Shown: positions 8,484-18,343, counted from the first letter of the stretch. The stretch: 64,000 bases of DNA from JACCZX01 sp963829995 (GCA_963829995.1 CAWHKW010000029.1:15708-79707), one strand, 5' to 3'. The notes: generated by a model from the sequence alone, not told the origin. Program-made: numbers and translations.

Positions 8484-8908
8484 GTCTCGAGCCTCGCGTC
8501 CATCGTGATCTTCGCCTTCAGCAGCTTGGATACCGGGCAACCTTCCTTGGCCTTGTTCGCGATCCTTTCGAACTTCGCCTGATCGGCGCCCGGAATCTTG
8601 GCGACCACGTTCAGATGACTCGCGGTGATCTCGAAACCTTCACCGCACCTTGTCGAGTGTGACTTCGGCGTGTGTTTCTATTTTTTCCGCCGTCAACCCT
8701 TCATTGCCGAGCATCAATGACAGCGCCATCGAAAAACAGCCCGCGTGCGCGGCGCCGATCAGCTCTCCGAATTGGTGCCCTTGCCGTTCTCAACTCGGGA
8801 CTTGAAGCCATACGGCGCATCGCTCAAGACACCGGTTTCGGTAGAAATGGTGCCGCTGCCGTCCTTGATGCCGCCTTTCCAGACCGCCGATGCTTTCTTG
8901 ATCGTCAT
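8480..8908 (-). pseudogene. osmC: OsmC family peroxiredoxin, two compensating frameshifts
   Basis: Read with two indels corrected, this is a full-length OsmC (about 142 residues), a peroxidase that reduces organic hydroperoxides. The N-terminus runs MTIKKASAVWKGGIKDGSGT, then PYGFKSRVENGKGTN, ELIGAAHAGCFSMALS (first catalytic Cys), and late IANKAKEGCPVSKLLKAKI (second catalytic Cys). A base is missing near 8766 and an extra base sits near 8645; the second restores the frame, so the C-terminus is in register. The ATG at 8908 has a good AAGGAG site upstream. Both catalytic cysteines are retained, so a functional gene plus sequence error is quite possible. Confidence 0.8.
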
Positions 8909-9034
8909 GATTGCTCCTTGGTTGCCCTGTCGCCGTTAGCCCAGCAAGGGGCAAACCCGCGCTACGCGCCCGGGCTACGGCCGCATACAATCCGGCGAAA
9001 TTCGATTAAAAATTGATCACAAAAGGAGACTCAG

Positions 9035-10000
9035 ATGAATAGCATCAAGCGCGTTCTGGTCGCGTTGGCAGCAACCGGCCTTGCCGTCACCGCGCAAGCG
9101 CAGGAAAAAGTCACATTGTCGATCGCCACCGGCCCCACGACCGGTGTGTACTACCCACTCGGCGGCGGCATCGCCAACGTGCTATCGAAATACGTGCCCG
9201 GTTACGCAGCTAACGCGGAAACCACGGCGGGGTCGGTAGCCAACCTGCAACTGATGAGCCAGAAAAAGTCGGACATCGCGCTATCAATGGCCGACGCCGC
9301 TTGGGATGGCTTCAAAGGCCAGGGCAAATTTGCGGCCGGCTCGGTGCCGGTGCGCACGCTGATGATTGCGTACCCGAACCGGATGCACATCGTCACGATC
9401 GACGGCACCGGCATCAGCAAGATGGCCGATCTGAAAGGCAAGCGCGTGTCGACCGGCGCCCCCAACAGCGCCACTGAGTTGATGGCGCAGCGTGTGCTCG
9501 AAGCGGCAGGCCTCGATCAGGAGAAAGACATCCGGCGCGAGCGGCTTGATCCGGGCAAGTCGACCGACTCGATCAAGGACAAAAAGCTCGATGCTTACTT
9601 CTGGGTCGGCGGCATTCCGACCGCAGCGGTGACCGACCTCGGCGCCACGCCGGGCACCAAGCTCAAGCTGGTCGATCACGCCGAAGTGGTGGACAGCATG
9701 AACAAGAAATACGGTCCGCTTTACATCCGCGACACCATCCCGGCGAAAGCGTATCCGGGGCAGGACCAGCCGAACCAGGTGGCCACGGTGCAGAACCTGA
9801 TCATTGCGCGCGCCGATATGTCGGATCAGGTCGCCTACAACATCGTCAAAACGATTTTTGAGAAGCGCGACGAGCTGATTCTGGTGCACAAGGAAGCGAC
9901 TAACTTCGACCTGAAGCTGCAGAGCAACGACGCGTCGCCGATTCCGTTTCACCCCGGCGCGATCAAGTACTTCAACGAGAAGGGCATCAAGATTAAATAA
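9035..10000 (+). CDS. TAXI-family TRAP transporter solute-binding protein
   Basis: A 321-residue periplasmic binding protein with a signal peptide (cleavage after AQA near residue 22) and the TAXI signature: LSIATGPTTGVYYPLGGGIANVL and TTAGSVANLQLMSQKKSDIALSMADAAW. This class delivers glutamate, aromatic or other organic anions to sodium-driven TRAP permeases. It is preceded by an AAAAGGAG ribosome site at about 9020-9027. The fused permease gene starts 33 bases downstream, so the two form one transport system. The ligand is not deducible. Confidence 0.92.
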   Translation: MNSIKRVLVALAATGLAVTAQAQEKVTLSIATGPTTGVYYPLGGGIANVLSKYVPGYAANAETTAGSVANLQLMSQKKSDIALSMADAAWDGFKGQGKFAAGSVPVRTLMIAYPNRMHIVTIDGTGISKMADLKGKRVSTGAPNSATELMAQRVLEAAGLDQEKDIRRERLDPGKSTDSIKDKKLDAYFWVGGIPTAAVTDLGATPGTKLKLVDHAEVVDSMNKKYGPLYIRDTIPAKAYPGQDQPNQVATVQNLIIARADMSDQVAYNIVKTIFEKRDELILVHKEATNFDLKLQSNDASPIPFHPGAIKYFNEKGIKIK

Positions 10001-10032
10001 GCGGGCGTTGCCCGGCCGCCGCTTAGTCATCA

Positions 10033-12075
10033 ATGGTCAACCCGACGGTGCCATCGGCGCAGGCGATCCCTGTGCCGATCGTCACCGAAGAGCAGCGGCT
10101 CAAAGCCGAAGAGTTCATCGCGCTCGAGGAAGGTGCCCACCACAAGTTCGCGGGGCCCTGGGGAACGTTTCTGTTCGCCGTCGCGGTGGTGATGAGTCTG
10201 TATCACCTGTACGCCGCGTACGGAATCGTCACCACCACCACGCTGCGTTACGTGCACGTGGCATTCACGCTGTTCCTCGTATTTCTTTTGTTCCCCGCCG
10301 TAAAGCGACTGCGGCACAAGTTCAGCTGGATCGATCTGATCTGCGCGCTGATCGGAGTTGCAACCAGCGTTTATGCGCTGGCCGGCGGCGATAACTTCCT
10401 CGACCGCAGCACGGCACCTAACACGATCGACCTGGTGATGGGCGTCGCACTCATCGTGCTGGTGCTCGAAGCCGCGCGGCGCTCCACCGGCTGGATCATG
10501 CCGATGGTCTGCGTATTCTTTCTGGTGTACGCGATGGCCGGCGCACATCTGCCGCCGCCCTGGACGCATCGCGGCTACGACATCGACCGGCTGGTCGGCA
10601 CGATGTACATGACGCTCGAAGGGATCTTCGGCACCCCGATCGACGTCTCGTCGTCGCTGATCATTCTGTTCACGATCTACGGTGCGATGCTGCAGTTTTC
10701 CAACGCAGGCAAATTCTTTATCGACTTTTCGCTCGCTGCGTTCGGCCGCAAGGCCACCGGTGCCGGTCGCGCGGTGACTGCTGCCTCGTTTCTGCTGGGC
10801 GGGCCCTCCGGCTCGGGCGTCGCCACTACCGTCACGCTCGGCACGGTAGCGTATCCAATGCTGGCAAAGGCCGGCTACGAGAAAAACGCCGCGGGCGGCC
10901 TGCTGGCTGCGGGCGGGCTTGGCGCGATCCTCTCCCCGCCGGTACTGGGCGCGGCTGCGTTCCTGATCTCGGAGTTCCTGAAGATTTCGTATCTCGACGT
11001 CATTCGCATGGCGATCATGCCGACATGCCTGTACTACTTCTCATTGCTGCTGATGGTCGAGATCGATGCGCGCAAGCACGCAATGCGGCAAGTCGTGGTC
11101 GAGACCAGTGCCACGGTCTGGCAGTTGACGCGGACGATGGGCTTTCACTTTTTCTCCCTCGCCGCAATCATCGTGTTCCTGCTGCTCGGCTTCTCGCCGA
11201 TCGCGTCGGTGTTCTGGGCGACGGTGGTGGCCGCGCTGGTCAGCTTCTTGAACAAAGACAGCGCACTACTCGATCTTTCGCTGTTCACGCGTCGGCCGCC
11301 GGGATGGGTCGGCGATGTTCTTCGGCGTTCGAAATTGATGAAGGCGCTCGAGGCGGGTTCGGTCAGCATGCTCAGTGTCGCGGCTACTTGCGCAGCGGCC
11401 GGCATCATTGTCGGCGTCGTCACCCTGACAGGACTCGGCCTGCGGTTTTCCGACATCGTCATTTCTTACGCGGGTGGAAGCTTGGTTCTGACCGCGATCT
11501 ACACCGCGTTGATTGTCTGGGTCGTCGGTCTCGCGGTACCGGTGACTGCGAGCTACATCATCTGTGCGGTGGTCGCCGCGCCCGCGCTGATAAAGCTAGG
11601 CGTGCCAGACTTCGCAGCTCACATGTTTATCTTCTATTACGCGGTGTTGTCCGAAGTGTCTCCGCCGACTGCGCTCTCGCCATTTGCCGCCGCCGCGATC
11701 ACCGGTGGTGATCCGTACAAAACCACTCTTCAATCGTGGAAATACACGTTGCCCGCGTTCGTCGTGCCGTTCGTCTTCGTGCTCGATCCGATGGGCATCG
11801 GCCTGCTGCTCGCTCTGCCAAAGGGCGGCTCATGGTGGGACGTGGCATGGATCACCGTCTTGGTCGTGATGGCGCTCGTCGCACTCGCAGGCGCGGCCGA
11901 AGGCTGGTTGTTCAGCAAGACCACGGTGATCGAACGAGTGCTGCTGATCGCGGCCGGTCTGATGTTGATTTATCCGCGCCCGTGGCTCGATGCGATCGGC
12001 ATGGCGCTGTTAGCGGGCGTGATCCTCATGCAGCTCGTGCGGCGCGGGCAGCGCCCTCGAGCGGTCGTTCACTGA
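10033..12075 (+). CDS. TRAP transporter fused permease (DctQM-like, 4TM/12TM)
   Basis: A 680-residue membrane protein in which the small DctQ-like unit (helices in residues about 50-190) is fused to the large DctM-like permease. Highly conserved DctM-type stretches are visible: LLGGPSGSGVATTVTLGTVAYPM, GGLLAAGGLGAILSPPVLGAAAF, and ILS/EVSPPTALSPFAAAAITG near the C-terminus. Fused permeases of this type pair with TAXI binding proteins, as here. It uses a sodium gradient for uptake. The PfkB-like kinase gene begins 13 bases after its stop, so transporter and kinase probably share one transcript. Confidence 0.92.
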   Translation: MVNPTVPSAQAIPVPIVTEEQRLKAEEFIALEEGAHHKFAGPWGTFLFAVAVVMSLYHLYAAYGIVTTTTLRYVHVAFTLFLVFLLFPAVKRLRHKFSWIDLICALIGVATSVYALAGGDNFLDRSTAPNTIDLVMGVALIVLVLEAARRSTGWIMPMVCVFFLVYAMAGAHLPPPWTHRGYDIDRLVGTMYMTLEGIFGTPIDVSSSLIILFTIYGAMLQFSNAGKFFIDFSLAAFGRKATGAGRAVTAASFLLGGPSGSGVATTVTLGTVAYPMLAKAGYEKNAAGGLLAAGGLGAILSPPVLGAAAFLISEFLKISYLDVIRMAIMPTCLYYFSLLLMVEIDARKHAMRQVVVETSATVWQLTRTMGFHFFSLAAIIVFLLLGFSPIASVFWATVVAALVSFLNKDSALLDLSLFTRRPPGWVGDVLRRSKLMKALEAGSVSMLSVAATCAAAGIIVGVVTLTGLGLRFSDIVISYAGGSLVLTAIYTALIVWVVGLAVPVTASYIICAVVAAPALIKLGVPDFAAHMFIFYYAVLSEVSPPTALSPFAAAAITGGDPYKTTLQSWKYTLPAFVVPFVFVLDPMGIGLLLALPKGGSWWDVAWITVLVVMALVALAGAAEGWLFSKTTVIERVLLIAAGLMLIYPRPWLDAIGMALLAGVILMQLVRRGQRPRAVVH

Positions 12076-12088
12076 CGACGCAGCGGGA

Positions 12089-13017
12089 GTGACTGTCTCG
12101 ACTGCAACTCGCAAGCCCTGCGTTATCTGCGTCGGCGGCTCGGCAACAATCGATCAGATTTTCCTGGTCGACGAAGTCAAGCTGCCGTCGGTCAAGATCA
12201 CCGCGACCGACTTCGTCGAAACCGGCGGCGGCATGGGCGCCAACGCCGCAGTCGCGGTGCAGCGACTGGGTGGTCGCGCAATCTACTGGGGCCGCGTCGG
12301 TGACGACGAAACCGGCGACCAGGTGATTGCGCTTCTGAAGCACGAGGGCGTCGATGTTTCAACGTTGCTGCGGCTCTCGGGCTTTCGCACCAAGATCGCG
12401 ACGATCCTGATCGACGCGCGGGGCGAGCGACTGGTCGTCTCCGTGCAGCCGCAGGGGTACCCGCCGGATGCCTCGTGGTTGCCGACCGAGCGCGTGGCCG
12501 ATGCCGACGCGGTGCTGGCCGATACGCGCTGGCCCGCGGGCGCGCAAAGACTGTTCGATGCCGCTGCGATGGCGGGCAAGCCCAGCGTGTTCGATGGCGA
12601 CGCCGGCGACCCGAACAAGTGCTAGCGACCGCGCGGCTCGCCACACATCCGTTCCTGTCGCAATCGATGTTGCAGACCTTGCAGGCCGGTGAGCCGAAGG
12701 ATGCGCTTCCGCAGCTCTTCGGAGGCCGCAACGTCGCGTGCGGAGTCACGCTGGGTGCGGCCGGTGTGATGTGGTTTGACGGCAAGCGCATATCGAGCGC
12801 TCCCTCACCAAGGGTGAAAGTAATCGACACCCTGGCGGCGGGCGATACCTGGCACGGCGCCTTCGCGCTTGCACTCGCGGAGCACAAGGACTTACCGGCT
12901 GCGATTGAGTTTGCGACCGCGGTGGCCGCGCTGAAGTGCACGCACTTCGGCGGCCGTGCCGGCATACCGAAGCGCGATGAGTTCGAGCGCTGGTGGGCGA
13001 GTGTCGACCGAGGTTGA
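12089..13017 (+). pseudogene. PfkB/ribokinase family sugar kinase, one frameshift
   Basis: Reading through one indel gives a kinase of about 310 residues, the normal length for the PfkB family. The N-terminus has GGSATIDQIFLVDEV and the glycine pair of PfkB signature 1 (TGGGMGANAAVAVQRLGG). The C-terminal signature 2 reads DTLAAGDTWHGAFALAL; the usual GAGD is AAGD, but the catalytic Asp is kept. One base is missing near 12619: adding a G gives DPNKVLATARLATH. The start is GTG at 12089 behind a GGGAG motif, 13 bases from the TRAP permease. The kinase may phosphorylate the substrate brought in by the TRAP system, which is an inference. Confidence 0.8.
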
Positions 13018-13039
13018 TTGCGAGCTTCTCGCGCTTGCT

Positions 13040-13643
13040 CTATGGCAACTTTGCGGGAGATGAAAACGGTTTGCCAGCGTCGACCACGAACATCACCAGC
13101 GCGTGCAGATCGGTCGCGCCGCTGCTGGAAACTTGCATCGGCACATCGGCGCCATGGCCGGTTTCGGTTTGTCCTGCCTGGACCCGCATCACGCCGTGCG
13201 GCGAGCGAATGGTCTGTTCGCCGGCCAGTACATAGAACGCTTCCGAACCCGGATGCGTGTGCACCGGTGTGATGCTCCCCGCGGGGCCGGTTGCTTCATT
13301 GATGCGAAGCAGAAACTCGGTTCGCGACTACCGCAGGGACCGGGCCGACTTCCGCCATGTGCTTGCCCCCTTCTGTCGGACCCATACCCTTCGAGCCCAG
13401 GCGAAATAGCCAGGCCTTGCCGGCAGACTCAACGGCAAGCCCGGTCGGGCCCGCAGCCGCCTGGGCCTGCGCCAGCGTGGGAAGAGTCTCGACTTGCCAG
13501 AACAACGGTCCACTCGGCAATGCCTGCAGTTTCTTTTCGGCTAACGGCTTGATGACGAGCGCAGGCTGGGCTGTTGCTACGAGAGGGGCGAGGCTTACAG
13601 CGGCCGCGAGTAACGCGAACTTTGCAATCAGCAAACTTTTCAT
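13040..13643 (-). pseudogene. Exported cupin-domain protein, one frameshift
   Basis: With one base removed this is a protein of about 200 residues. It has a signal peptide (MKSLLIAKFALLAAAVSLAP, ending VATAQ) and a C-terminal cupin whose first metal motif is PVHTHPGSEAFYVLAGE and whose second is in GHGADVPMQVSSSG. The break is at 13319-13320: dropping one base gives ANEFLLRINEATGPAGSITPVHTHPG. The ATG at 13643 has a GAGGAGA ribosome site. It is divergent from the CadC-like regulator at 13762 across 118 bases, so that regulator may control it. It is probably a periplasmic cupin of unknown function. The frameshift could be a sequencing error. Confidence 0.75.
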
Positions 13644-13761
13644 TGGATATCTCCTCGGGTTCAATCTTCGCTTGCGCGAAAGGGCTAGAGTGATACCAAG
13701 CGGTGGCGCATAAATCCCCACCAAATGATTAGTTTTCGATGAGGAAACGAAAGCGTCAGTG

Positions 13762-15468
13762 ATGGAAGTCCTGGGCGAACGCATCGAGCCCCAATCGCCC
13801 GCAACGCTGCAGATCGGCGAGTGGCGGATCGCCCCGGATCTGAATCAGATCCGCCGCGGCGATGCGGTCGTGCATCTCGAGCCCAAAGCGATGGCGGTGC
13901 TGCTGCATCTGGCGAGCCGGCCGGGGGAAGTTGCGAGCCGCGACGAATTGCTTGCCGCCGTGTGGCCCGGCGTAATCGTCGGCGACAACGCCCTTACGCA
14001 AGTCGTGATAAAGCTCCGAAAAGCGCTCGGCGACACCGCCCGCGAGCCCGCATACATCCAGGCGATCTCCAAAAAGGGCTATCGGCTGATCGCAGCGGTG
14101 GATCGAGCGAACGGTGAAATCCGCGATCTCCCGAAGTCTCAGCACGCCGAGCCGGCCAAGTCGCGTCGAGGCGCACCGCGATGGGCGAGCGCGGCGCTTG
14201 CCGTCGCAGTGTTGGCTGGCGGAGCCGCCTGGGTCTTGCAGCGAGAAACGGGAAACCACGGTGCGCCGGCCAGTATCGAATCACGAACCGACTCGCCCCG
14301 CGTTGCCGCGCTGCCAATCGTCATCGTCAAGCCGCTCGAAGCGGTCGGCGAAGGGTCGCAGCAAGCGATGATGGCGCGTGCCATTACCGCCGACCTGGTA
14401 ACCGACCTGTCGAAAGTTTCCGATTTGCAGGTAGCAAGCGGTTCGGAACCTCAGGATCCATCACCGCAGGGCCCGGACCAGGCACGCGCGCGATACGTTC
14501 TCTCGGGGACGCTGCAAGGTGATGGCGAACGGCTGCGGCTGCATATGCATCTCGCCGACGCGGTCGCCGGCCGACAGGTCTGGTCGCAGCGATTCGATCG
14601 CGATGCCAAGGATCTGTTTGCCGTGCAGGACGATCTGGTGCAAAGCGTTCTTGCCGTGCTCCCGGTCAAGCTCAGCGAAGCCGAAACCCTGCGCCTCGCG
14701 CAGCGCTATACGCGCAATCTCGAAGCCTATGAATATTTCCTTCGCGGCCAGGCCGGGCTGCTGGTGCGCCGCCAGGCGCAGAACGAACTCGCGCGCGAGA
14801 TGTACTGGAAGGCAATCCACGCCGACCCGGCGTTCTCACGGGCGTACGCAGGCCTCGCAATGACCTACGCGCTGGAGTACCAGCTGGGCTGGGCTGCTGA
14901 CGGAGGCACGGCTCTGGCTCGGGCGCTCGAGTTCGCGCAAACGGCCGCGCAGATGAGTCCGGACATGCCGGAGGCGCACTGGGTGGTCGGGTTTGTTCAC
15001 ACACAGCGCCGACAGCATGACGAAGCCCTGCGCAATCTCGACAGCGCATTGCGCCTGAACGCATCGTATGCCGACGCCTACGCTCTGAAGGGCGGCATCT
15101 ATACCTACATCGGACGGCCAGCCGAAGGCGTACCGCTGCTGCGGACGGCGCTACGACTGAATCCCGGTGCGGGCTCGCTGTACTTTTTGCTGCTCGGCCG
15201 GGCGTATTACTTCCTCGGTGACAGCGAGCAGGCGCGAGTCAATCTTGATCATGCACTGCTGCGCAATTCTGAAAACCTGGAGGCACGTATCTATCTGGCT
15301 GCTGTGCACTCTCTCGCCGGCCAGCGTGATGCGGCTGAATGGCAAGTCAGCGAGATCCGCGCGCTCGAACCCGCCTTCGCGGTGCGCAGTTGGCTCGCCA
15401 CCTACCCGATGACCCACGCGAAACAAACCGAGCAGTTGTTGAAGTCGCTGCAGGAAATCGGCCTTTAG
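13762..15468 (+). CDS. CadC-like winged-helix regulator with TM helix and TPR domain
   Basis: A 568-residue membrane-anchored regulator. Residues about 15-110 form an OmpR/PhoB-type winged helix (EPKAMAVLLHLASRPGEVASR, VWPGVIVGDNALTQVVIKLRKALGD, YIQAISKKGYRLIAAV). A single membrane helix follows (WASAALAVAVLAGGAAWVL, about 145-165). The periplasmic part has a TolB-N-like module (ADLVTDLSKVSDLQV, YVLSGTLQ) and then TPR repeats. This is the CadC/ToxR one-component layout, with a sensing domain outside the membrane. Starts GTG 13759 and ATG 13762 are both possible. It diverges from the cupin gene and may regulate it. Confidence 0.85.
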   Translation: MEVLGERIEPQSPATLQIGEWRIAPDLNQIRRGDAVVHLEPKAMAVLLHLASRPGEVASRDELLAAVWPGVIVGDNALTQVVIKLRKALGDTAREPAYIQAISKKGYRLIAAVDRANGEIRDLPKSQHAEPAKSRRGAPRWASAALAVAVLAGGAAWVLQRETGNHGAPASIESRTDSPRVAALPIVIVKPLEAVGEGSQQAMMARAITADLVTDLSKVSDLQVASGSEPQDPSPQGPDQARARYVLSGTLQGDGERLRLHMHLADAVAGRQVWSQRFDRDAKDLFAVQDDLVQSVLAVLPVKLSEAETLRLAQRYTRNLEAYEYFLRGQAGLLVRRQAQNELAREMYWKAIHADPAFSRAYAGLAMTYALEYQLGWAADGGTALARALEFAQTAAQMSPDMPEAHWVVGFVHTQRRQHDEALRNLDSALRLNASYADAYALKGGIYTYIGRPAEGVPLLRTALRLNPGAGSLYFLLLGRAYYFLGDSEQARVNLDHALLRNSENLEARIYLAAVHSLAGQRDAAEWQVSEIRALEPAFAVRSWLATYPMTHAKQTEQLLKSLQEIGL

Positions 15469-16649
15469 TGGCTGAGGCCGTTGTCTGCAGGGTGACTTTG
15501 TGCCAATGCGCCAGGGCCGAGCTCGCGCAGCGAGTTCACGCCGATCAACGCCATATCTTGCTGAATCTCGTGCGCCAAAAGGCGTATCGCGTGCGCAACG
15601 CCGGCTTGTCCGCCGATCGACGCCGCGTAAACAAACGGCCGCCCGATGAACACGAAGTCTGCGCCGAGCGCGATTGCCTTCAGCACATCGTTGCCGCGGC
15701 GAATTCCGCTGTCGATCATCACCTTCATTGCGCCTTTGGCGCGCACGATCGCGGGCAGCGCGTGCAACGGCGCGATCGACGCATCGAGTTGACGCCCGCC
15801 GTGACTCGAAACGATCACACCATCGACGCCACGATCTGCGGCGATACGTGCATCTTCAGCCGATAAAATTCCTTTCAACACCAGCTTGCCGCTCCACATG
15901 CGCCGGATCTGATCGACGTGCGCCCAAGACAGCGTGTCGCGCGAGCCGAACTCGCGTACGGCGGCGCTTGAAAAAATCGGCACCCCACGAGTCGCACTCG
16001 AGTTTTCGAAGTGCGGCATGCCATTTTTAATCAAAGTCCGCAGCAGCGTGCCGATGGTCCACCGCGGACGTACGATGCCGTCCCACGCCAGCCGCACGTT
16101 CGGCCGCAGCGGCATCGTGAAGCCGACGCGAATATTGTTTTCGCGGCTAGGCAACGTTGCGACATCGACGGTCAGAACGAGCGTTCGGTAACCCGCGCTC
16201 TGAACTCGCTGCACCATCGCGTCGATTTTGGCGGAGTCGCCGGGCAAGTACGCCTGAAACCACGTCGAGCGCGGTGCAGCCGCACGAACGTCCTCCAGCC
16301 GCGTCAGCGCCGTCGAGCTGACGATCATCGGGATGTTCGCCGCTTCGGCGGCGCGCGCGAGCGCGAGATCGCCTTGGTAGGCAATCAGCGCACTAATCCC
16401 CATCGGCGCGATACCGAACGGCGACGAATAGGTTTCTCCGAAAAGCTCGGCCCGTTGCGATCGTTGCGAAACATCGACCAGCACGCGCGGCAGGAACGAC
16501 CAATGCCGATACGCGGCGGCGGCCGCTTGCAGCGCAATGTTGTCTTCGGCGCCGCCCGCGACGTAGCCCAGAATCGGCCGCGGCAGATGCTTGCGTGCAG
16601 CCAGCTCGAAATCGGCCAGCGACAAAATCTTGCGCAATGGAGTGGTCAT
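15465..16649 (-). CDS. FMN-dependent alpha-hydroxy-acid dehydrogenase/oxidase (LldD-like)
   Basis: A 394-residue TIM-barrel flavoprotein that oxidises L-2-hydroxy acids such as lactate, glycolate or mandelate. The FMN/substrate region contains VIVSSHGGRQLD (active-site His and Arg), preceded by LVLKGILSAEDA (FMN-binding Lys) and followed by VMIDSGIRRGNDVLKAIALGADFVFIGRP. The start at 16649 (MTTPLRKILSLADFE) sits right before the conserved N-terminal helix; an upstream start at 16679 is less likely. It is convergent with the CadC-like gene (4-base overlap) and divergent from the VOC gene at 16721. A homologous but different enzyme lies at 44826-45974. Confidence 0.9.
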   Translation of the reverse strand: MTTPLRKILSLADFELAARKHLPRPILGYVAGGAEDNIALQAAAAAYRHWSFLPRVLVDVSQRSQRAELFGETYSSPFGIAPMGISALIAYQGDLALARAAEAANIPMIVSSTALTRLEDVRAAAPRSTWFQAYLPGDSAKIDAMVQRVQSAGYRTLVLTVDVATLPSRENNIRVGFTMPLRPNVRLAWDGIVRPRWTIGTLLRTLIKNGMPHFENSSATRGVPIFSSAAVREFGSRDTLSWAHVDQIRRMWSGKLVLKGILSAEDARIAADRGVDGVIVSSHGGRQLDASIAPLHALPAIVRAKGAMKVMIDSGIRRGNDVLKAIALGADFVFIGRPFVYAASIGGQAGVAHAIRLLAHEIQQDMALIGVNSLRELGPGALAQSHPADNGLSH

Positions 16650-16720
16650 CACGGTTGGGTAGCTTCGCACGGATTCCAAGCTATTCTGTAGCTACACGGT
16701 GCTGCGTTCAAAGGCTTGCG

Positions 16721-17095
16721 ATGATTCATGGAATGAACCACTTCACGGTGCTGACCGACGATCTCGACAAGACGCTCGGCTTCTACGTTGACTTGCTCGG
16801 GCTCAAGCCGGGTCCGCGTCCGGACCTTGGCTTCCCCGGCGCGTGGCTGTATGCAGGCGACGCTGCCGTACTGCACATCATCGCCGGGCGAGCGCTGCCC
16901 GACCAGCGGGCAGGCGTGCTCGATCACATGGCGTTTTCCGCCAGCGGCCTGGCCGATGTCAAGGCGAAGCTTGACGCAAAGAAAATCAGCTACGAGCTGC
17001 GTCGCCAGCGCGGCGCCGGGACGTGGCAACTGTTCTGCCACGACCCGAGTGGCGCCAAGGTTGAGCTGGACTTCGACCCGGCCGAATCGGCCTAG
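16721..17095 (+). CDS. VOC/glyoxalase superfamily protein
   Basis: A 124-residue protein with the vicinal-oxygen-chelate fold in two beta-alpha-beta-beta-beta halves. Metal-ligand-type residues are visible as NHFTVLTDDLDKTLGFYVDLLG (His), AAVLHIIAGR, VLDHMAFSASGLADVKAKL (His) and GAKVELDF (Glu). The spacing matches the family, but substrates range from methylglyoxal to aromatic diols and cannot be assigned. The ATG at 16721 is chosen because the fold starts 4-5 residues later; ATG 16733 is the alternative. It is divergent from the FMN oxidase, with 71 bases between them. Confidence 0.85.
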   Translation: MIHGMNHFTVLTDDLDKTLGFYVDLLGLKPGPRPDLGFPGAWLYAGDAAVLHIIAGRALPDQRAGVLDHMAFSASGLADVKAKLDAKKISYELRRQRGAGTWQLFCHDPSGAKVELDFDPAESA

Positions 17096-17111
17096 CGGCC
17101 CGCGTGGCGAG

Positions 17112-18140
17112 TCACGTCTTCCGTACCTTGACGGTGTACTTGCCCATTCCCGTTTGGCGGTTGTAGTGCCGCACTTGCACCCAGTACTTGCCGGCGACCA
17201 GGTCTGCCACGATGCGCGCATTGACGTCAACGCCGGAATCATCATCTTCGGCAATCAGCGCCGTTTCACTCGCCGGACCGAAGAGCTTCATCACCACATC
17301 GGTCGGGCCTCGGGTGTCGACCACATAGCGGCCGTCCGCCGCGGCGGTAAACGTGAACAGGTCCTCCTCGCCCATCTTGCCGATCGCGGCCGGCGTGCGA
17401 CGCGCAGCATTGACCTTCAACTCCACTGCGTTGGACGCGACGCCACCGGTTTTCGGATACATCTTGGCGCCAGCAATGAACTCCTGATCCAGGCGTGACA
17501 GTGTTTCGTTTGCCTTGGTGCCAATGCCGTTCAAGGTCCACGAGGAAGGAAAGAAGTACAGCATGATCGAATCGGGATCGAACCCGGTGCCGTTGACCTG
17601 ATCCGCCTGGTACTTGCGCAGAATGTTGTGGCGGGTCGTCGCCTCGTCCCAGAAGTTCGGGGACTTGGCCATCTCGCGAATCACGACCGGTTCGTTCCAC
17701 TGAATACCGCCGGCCGGGTTCTGGTGCTCGTGCGCAAGACCGATCGCGTGGCCGAACTCATGCGCCGCGGTGCCGCCATCGAGAAAGCCAAGATTCATGG
17801 TCGGCTCATTTGCCGGAATGCTGCGCGAATCGGTACCGACATACGACCAGGCGCCGTCGTCAGCATCGAACTTGATTCGGATTTCCGCGTTGGACGCATT
17901 GTTGAAGTCGAACTTCAGGTTCGCCACTTGCGACCACCAACCCGCCTGGTCGCGCGCAATCTTCTGCTGGGCGGCCGTGCCGTCGATGAACCGCACGCGC
18001 AAAGTCGAACCATTCATCCACGTTTTGCCGATCGGGGATATGGCACGCGTGCGGCCCTGCGTGCCGCGTGTGGTGCGTTGCAGCCGCATCAGTTCCCGTG
18101 GCAGAACGCGATCGATACAAACTTTGGGTCTATCAGCCAT
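17112..18140 (-). CDS. Astacin-like (M12A) zinc metalloprotease with C-terminal PPC-like domain
   Basis: A 342-residue protein. The zinc motif HEFGHAIGLAH lies at residues 127-137, the extended HExxHxxGxxH of metzincins, and a Met-turn-like SIMLY follows near residue 207. The C-terminal 90 residues (DLFTFTAAADGRYVVDTRGPTD...GKYWVQVRHYN) resemble the bacterial pre-peptidase C-terminal beta-sandwich. The N-terminus contains no recognisable signal peptide, which is odd for a protease with a PPC domain. The start at 18140 has a GGAGGGAT ribosome site 5 bases upstream. It is convergent with the VOC gene. It may act in the cytoplasm or be exported without Sec. Confidence 0.8.
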   Translation of the reverse strand: MADRPKVCIDRVLPRELMRLQRTTRGTQGRTRAISPIGKTWMNGSTLRVRFIDGTAAQQKIARDQAGWWSQVANLKFDFNNASNAEIRIKFDADDGAWSYVGTDSRSIPANEPTMNLGFLDGGTAAHEFGHAIGLAHEHQNPAGGIQWNEPVVIREMAKSPNFWDEATTRHNILRKYQADQVNGTGFDPDSIMLYFFPSSWTLNGIGTKANETLSRLDQEFIAGAKMYPKTGGVASNAVELKVNAARRTPAAIGKMGEEDLFTFTAAADGRYVVDTRGPTDVVMKLFGPASETALIAEDDDSGVDVNARIVADLVAGKYWVQVRHYNRQTGMGKYTVKVRKT

Positions 18141-18343
18141 AAGTCATCCCTCCGTTAATAGAGATACTCCCGCGAAAAGGGCAGGCTCAAGCGTCGCTTC
18201 TTGCCGGCGGGAGGTCAACGCGAATATTCGGCGTTCTTTTCGACGGTTGGGATGCGCCATGCCGCGCTACGGTACTACCGACGAATACTTGTCGTCCCAT
18301 TGACGCCACCGCGCGTTAGGCAACACGCCTAAAAGGAGCTTCC

